Shown here: positions 28,697 through 31,813 of the stretch, piece by piece
How the letters are laid out: the number at the start of each line of letters is the position of its first letter
Numbering within the stretch: the stretch's first letter is position 1
DNA from: Vairimorpha apis BRL 01
Lineage: Eukaryota; Microsporidia; Nosematidae
DNA: 31,813 nt
Assembly (NCBI GenBank): GCA_000447185.1
Contig: KE647289.1
Coordinates: 49,068 to 80,880 of the forward strand
Reading direction: 5' to 3'
The notes under the pieces: generated by a model
What the model saw: only the letters and a program-made list of their open reading frames with translations
Told to the model about the DNA's origin: nothing
Databases searched by the model: none
Translations under genes and position numbers: made by a program

Positions 28697-30520
28697 TTAA
28701 TCACATTTATCTTTAAAATAATAAGTTTGAAATATTTCGCTAAAACATGCTCCTTTAACGCTATCGTCGATTGGATCGTTAGCAATTCGAACACAAACAC
28801 TTCTACATTTATCTGCTTCATATTTAATTCTATCCTTAAGACCTTCGATTTGACTAAACCCTCCAGTAATAAAAATATCATTACAATCTTCGTATTTATT
28901 TAATACTTCTTCGATAATTTCTGCTAAACCCATTTGATTACTACCAATTAAACTTGGTTCAAATAAAACTTCACTAACTCTATATAAATCAATATTTAAA
29001 AGATTTTTTTTCATTAATTTCCCTGTTAATAAATCTAAAACGCTGCATATACTGATAAGATAATTTTTATCGTATTTTTGTATTACATCCAATACAACAT
29101 TTGCTTCATCTCTAAGTTTTTTATCAATATCTAAATTTTCACAATCTTTAATTTTATTTTTATACATTTTTTCTTCTAAAGTAAGTTCTCCTGTTTTCAT
29201 TAGTAAACCAAATTCATACGTCTTTCTATTTGTACTATCTTTTCTACATTTTTCCCTTAATTCTAATGTACGAATTATTTGTTCGTAGTTAGATTTCTTT
29301 TTATTTAAAAATAGAGAAAAATTTGTTAATCTTTCATAATTTTCTTCATATTCATTTATTAAATTTTTATATATTTTAAAGAGTTTTAATATTCTGTTAT
29401 TAAATTGATATAATCTTATTTTATACATATTATTTTTCATAATAATTTTTTTTTCCCTATTTCAACATTTATATTTTCTTCATTTAAAAAACTTTCTTTT
29501 TGAATATTTTTTAAATTATTTAATTCATCATCATTTGAAGGTTCATTATTTAAGATTACTGAACTATTTTCTTCAATTAATTCATGTTCAGAACATTCAA
29601 AATTGCCTTCATTATTTTTATCTGTATTTTTCTTGGTTTTTTTATTTTTGTTTCTAAAAACTTATTAGCGTATTCTTCCACCTCCTCTTCCAAATAAGAA
29701 TCATTAATAAAAGATTTTCTTAATTTATTCATATTTTTTAATCTATTCAAAATTTTTCTTTTTTTTCAAGATCTTTTTCATTGACATCTTCTTCAACATC
29801 TTCTTCGTCTTCTTCATTCAAAATGATATTTTCTTTATAATCTTGTTTTCTCATATTATTCACGATTTGCAAAACTTCATTATCATAATTTACAGCACAT
29901 TTTAAATTTTTCAGCAATTTACTACATTCAAAATTATATTCCTTATGTTTATATCTTATAATATTTGATAAATAAATATAAGCCAATTTTCCACCATAGT
30001 TTATTTTATATACATCTACAATCTTAAAATCTTTTAATACATAACATATTACACTTGAATGACCTATTCCGATAATTAAACTAGTACATTTAATACTGGT
30101 ATTATATAAATATGAATATATATCATCAATACCAATTTGTATTTTCTTAAAATGATAAACTTTAAATAAAAAATCCAATAAATCTTGTGTGGTCGGACTA
30201 TATATGGTATCCGTTATTATTAAATTTTCGCATTCAACAACACCGAGATACTCTAATATTTGATCAATATTTTGTTCTAAAACATGAAATCCAGAAATCA
30301 AATCCATAGTAAATGGTGAATATTTATGTTTTATATTTCTTGTATTAGTATATTTAATACCTTCTGTATCTTTGTAAAAACAATTTTCAAATCTTATACT
30401 TATTTTTGATGAATAACCTGCTTTTATTTCAAATGTACCATTATCAATTACTATTGTTGAAGATTTTTTATATGGTAATTTTTTCATTGAATAATCATTT
30501 TCAAAAGTTAGTCTTTGCAT
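28697..30520 (-). CDS. ARP5: Actin-related protein Arp5-like (INO80 complex), split by three A-run frameshifts
   Basis: Two actin-fold halves lie on the minus strand. The N-terminal part (30520-29747) has the phosphate-1 loop IDNGTFEIKAGY (25-36), SPF-x-x-x-L (69 on), a phosphate-2 region LIIGIGHSSV (138-147) with Gly where actin has the Asp of DxG, and INYGGKLA (173-180), closest to Arp5's INLGG-x-A. The C-terminal part (29440-28697) has a charged helical insert, RVSEVLFEPSLIG, the adenosine loop FITGGFSQIEGL and a final KGA. The 'P/SEVLFQPSL.G..Q.G' string and the long coiled insert inside the fold are Arp5 traits. The interval is open except at three runs, A8 (29759-29766), A7 (29637-29643) and A9 (29446-29454). 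One extra base in each joins all parts into about 608 residues, close to human ARP5 (607). Arp5 works with Ies6 in INO80 nucleosome remodelling. The start is supported by CCCC at 30525-30528. Confidence 0.78.
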
Positions 30521-30524
30521 ATAT

Positions 30525-30528
30525 GGGG
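30525..30528 (-). promoter_or_regulatory. CCCC start-site motif of the Arp5-like gene
   Basis: On the minus strand CCCC lies four bases before the ATG (30520), confirming the start of the split Arp5-like gene. Confidence 0.65.
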
Positions 30529-31456
30529 TAATATACTAATATAAAATTTAGTATATTATAAGAACAAAGATTATAAATTAATTACTTTTTTATTAAATTT
30601 AAAAATTATTGATAAAATATTAAAGTTAAGTTAAAATATATAAAATTACTCATTTTTAAAATTTATGCATATTTAATCGTAAAAATATTTATATTTAAGT
30701 AATAAATAATTTTTTTAATAATGTTAAAAATGTTTTTAAAAATATATGAACTACATCTTTGTTAAAAATCAGGAACACTTTTTTATTACTTAACTATAAT
30801 AAATAATAATAATAAGTTTTTAAAATATCATTATAAAATGTGTTTAACAGCTATACCTCTTTCATAAATTTTATATATATTTTTAGGCTTTTATAATTAT
30901 TGATTTTTATTTATAAATTTAGTTTAAACGAAAAATAATTAATAAATCGTCTATAATATTTTATAAAAAAAACATGCTAAAAATTTTAATATTTAAAAAC
31001 ACGTAAATTATATTTATAAATTATCACAACTATTTTTATTTGTGCTATTTCATTAACCAAAAAATTTTAATTTTCAAAATAAAATAATATTATATTTTAT
31101 AAAAACAACTATAAAATATATATGATCTATGTTTTCACTTACATTATTTAGAAAATAACATTATTAATTTATTTATGTGAATATAAAAATCTAAGAAAAT
31201 TCATTTATATGAGAATTGAAAATTTAAGTTTTATTACATACACATTCAATGTTTATAAAATTCATATATTTTCTTTAAATATTGCTTATACATTTAAATA
31301 AATAACTTAAGTAATCTAAAATACTTTCTAAGCAGGTATATTTGTATATATTTTTAAAATTCTTTAATAAAATATTTATAAAATTAAATTTATCTTTTTT
31401 TGCATATTTAAACTTAACAATTATATTAAACATTGATTATAATTAAAATTTTATAT
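30529..31456. other. AT-rich spacer, no gene seen
   Basis: About 0.9 kb of A/T-rich DNA between two minus-strand genes, with stops in all frames and no recognisable RNA gene or repeat. Confidence 0.5.
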
Positions 31457-31813
31457 TTATCTTTTTTTATATGGAGAGTCAAATTTATTTATAAATACAG
31501 TTTTATTCATTATTCTATTTGAATTTTCTCGTTTTAAAATATCCTCATATTTCTCTCCCTTATATATAAAATCTCCAAATTGTAGTTTATATTCGTTTAT
31601 TTTAGAAATTATTTCATTTTCAATTCTAATTAAATTAGGAACTGCATTTTTTCTAAATTTTTCTTCTTTGTTAAGTTGAAAACTACTTTTAAAAAGACGT
31701 TTCGGATCACTAGCAATTATTTCAAATTCATTCATCATTTGTATCAAATTAGATCGTTTATTTATTAAATCTGTAATTTTAACATAAAAAGATTCTTTCA
31801 TTTTTAAAGAATT
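31457..31813 (-). CDS. Ase1/PRC1/MAP65-like microtubule bundler, C-terminal part (runs off window)
   Basis: The frame is open to the window edge (four more codons before the internal ATG at 31801), so this is the end of a longer gene whose start lies outside. The visible 118 residues match the spectrin-like microtubule-binding end of the Ase1/PRC1/MAP65 family. Residues counted from the internal Met give NEFEIIASDPKRLFKSS (about 24-40), the hallmark 'SDP.RLF....' string, then L-x-K-EEKFRK, P-N-L-x-x-I-E-x-E and F-x-Y-KGEKYEDIL. In the family these correspond to 'LL.EEK.RK...ELP.LE..L' and 'F...G..Y...I'. These proteins cross-link antiparallel microtubules at the spindle midzone and are needed for anaphase and cytokinesis. 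The C-terminus is short and basic (SPYKKR), without the long regulatory tail of animal PRC1. No C-tract can be judged because the start is not visible. Confidence 0.72.
   Translation of the reverse strand, partial: NSLKMKESFYVKITDLINKRSNLIQMMNEFEIIASDPKRLFKSSFQLNKEEKFRKNAVPNLIRIENEIISKINEYKLQFGDFIYKGEKYEDILKRENSNRIMNKTVFINKFDSPYKKR

Noticed and set aside
1..31813. tRNA, rRNA, CRISPR arrays, bacterial promoters or introns
   Set aside because: No T-loop GTTCRA pattern in a cloverleaf context, no rRNA core sequence, no regularly spaced repeats and no GT...AG interruption with a branch signal were found by eye; a covariance-model scan would be needed to exclude weak RNA genes.

Overview
The window looks like nuclear DNA of a very AT-rich microsporidian (obligate intracellular fungal relative), most like the Nosema/Vairimorpha type of genome. 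The reasons are: short intron-less eukaryotic genes with compact versions of fungal and animal proteins; a C-tract (CCC or CCCC) a few bases before the ATG in nine of the twelve genes whose start is visible, which is a known microsporidian start-site signal; no bacterial operons or Shine-Dalgarno sites; and 5'-truncated non-LTR retrotransposon copies in long A/T-rich spacers. The species cannot be fixed from the sequence alone.

Layout. 1-6710 is the gene-dense end: a BAP31-like ER protein (+), a DNA polymerase epsilon B-subunit-like protein that stops after its OB fold (+), a NASP/Hif1/Sim3 histone chaperone (-), an Nse3/MAGE-like Smc5/6 subunit (-) and an RPC5/Rpc37-like RNA polymerase III subunit (+). 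6711-9187 is a spacer holding the best-preserved retrotransposon 3' end (copy A, with a 14-bp target-site duplication). 9188-12627 holds a small putative secreted protein, a DRG-family GTPase cut by a 933-base assembly gap, a degraded retrotransposon copy (D) and V-ATPase subunit E. 13386-15058 is an unrecognised protein split by one A-run frameshift. 15059-27620 is mostly gene desert. It contains a GC-richer relic that may be an old transposase, one nuclear protein with an FHA-like N-terminus, retrotransposon copies B, C and E, and a decayed unknown reading frame. 27625-28369 is a multi-pass membrane protein split twice. 28697-30520 is an Arp5-like actin-related protein split three times. The right edge carries the C-terminal part of an Ase1/PRC1/MAP65-like spindle protein that runs out of the window.

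Functional theme. Several recognised genes act on chromosomes: Dpb2-like, NASP, Nse3, Arp5 of INO80, the Pol III subunit and the midzone microtubule bundler. There is no sign that they are co-regulated; each has its own C-tract start signal.

Two patterns stand out. First, three otherwise sensible genes are broken at six A/T homopolymers, and every break is repaired by the same change, one extra base in the run. This is either systematic under-calling by the sequencer or genuine reliance on slippage. Second, five copies of an R2-like non-LTR element with a restriction-like endonuclease fall into three sequence types, and three copies have clear target-site duplications of 13, 14 and 16 bp. Identifications rest on remembered family patterns; no database search was possible.
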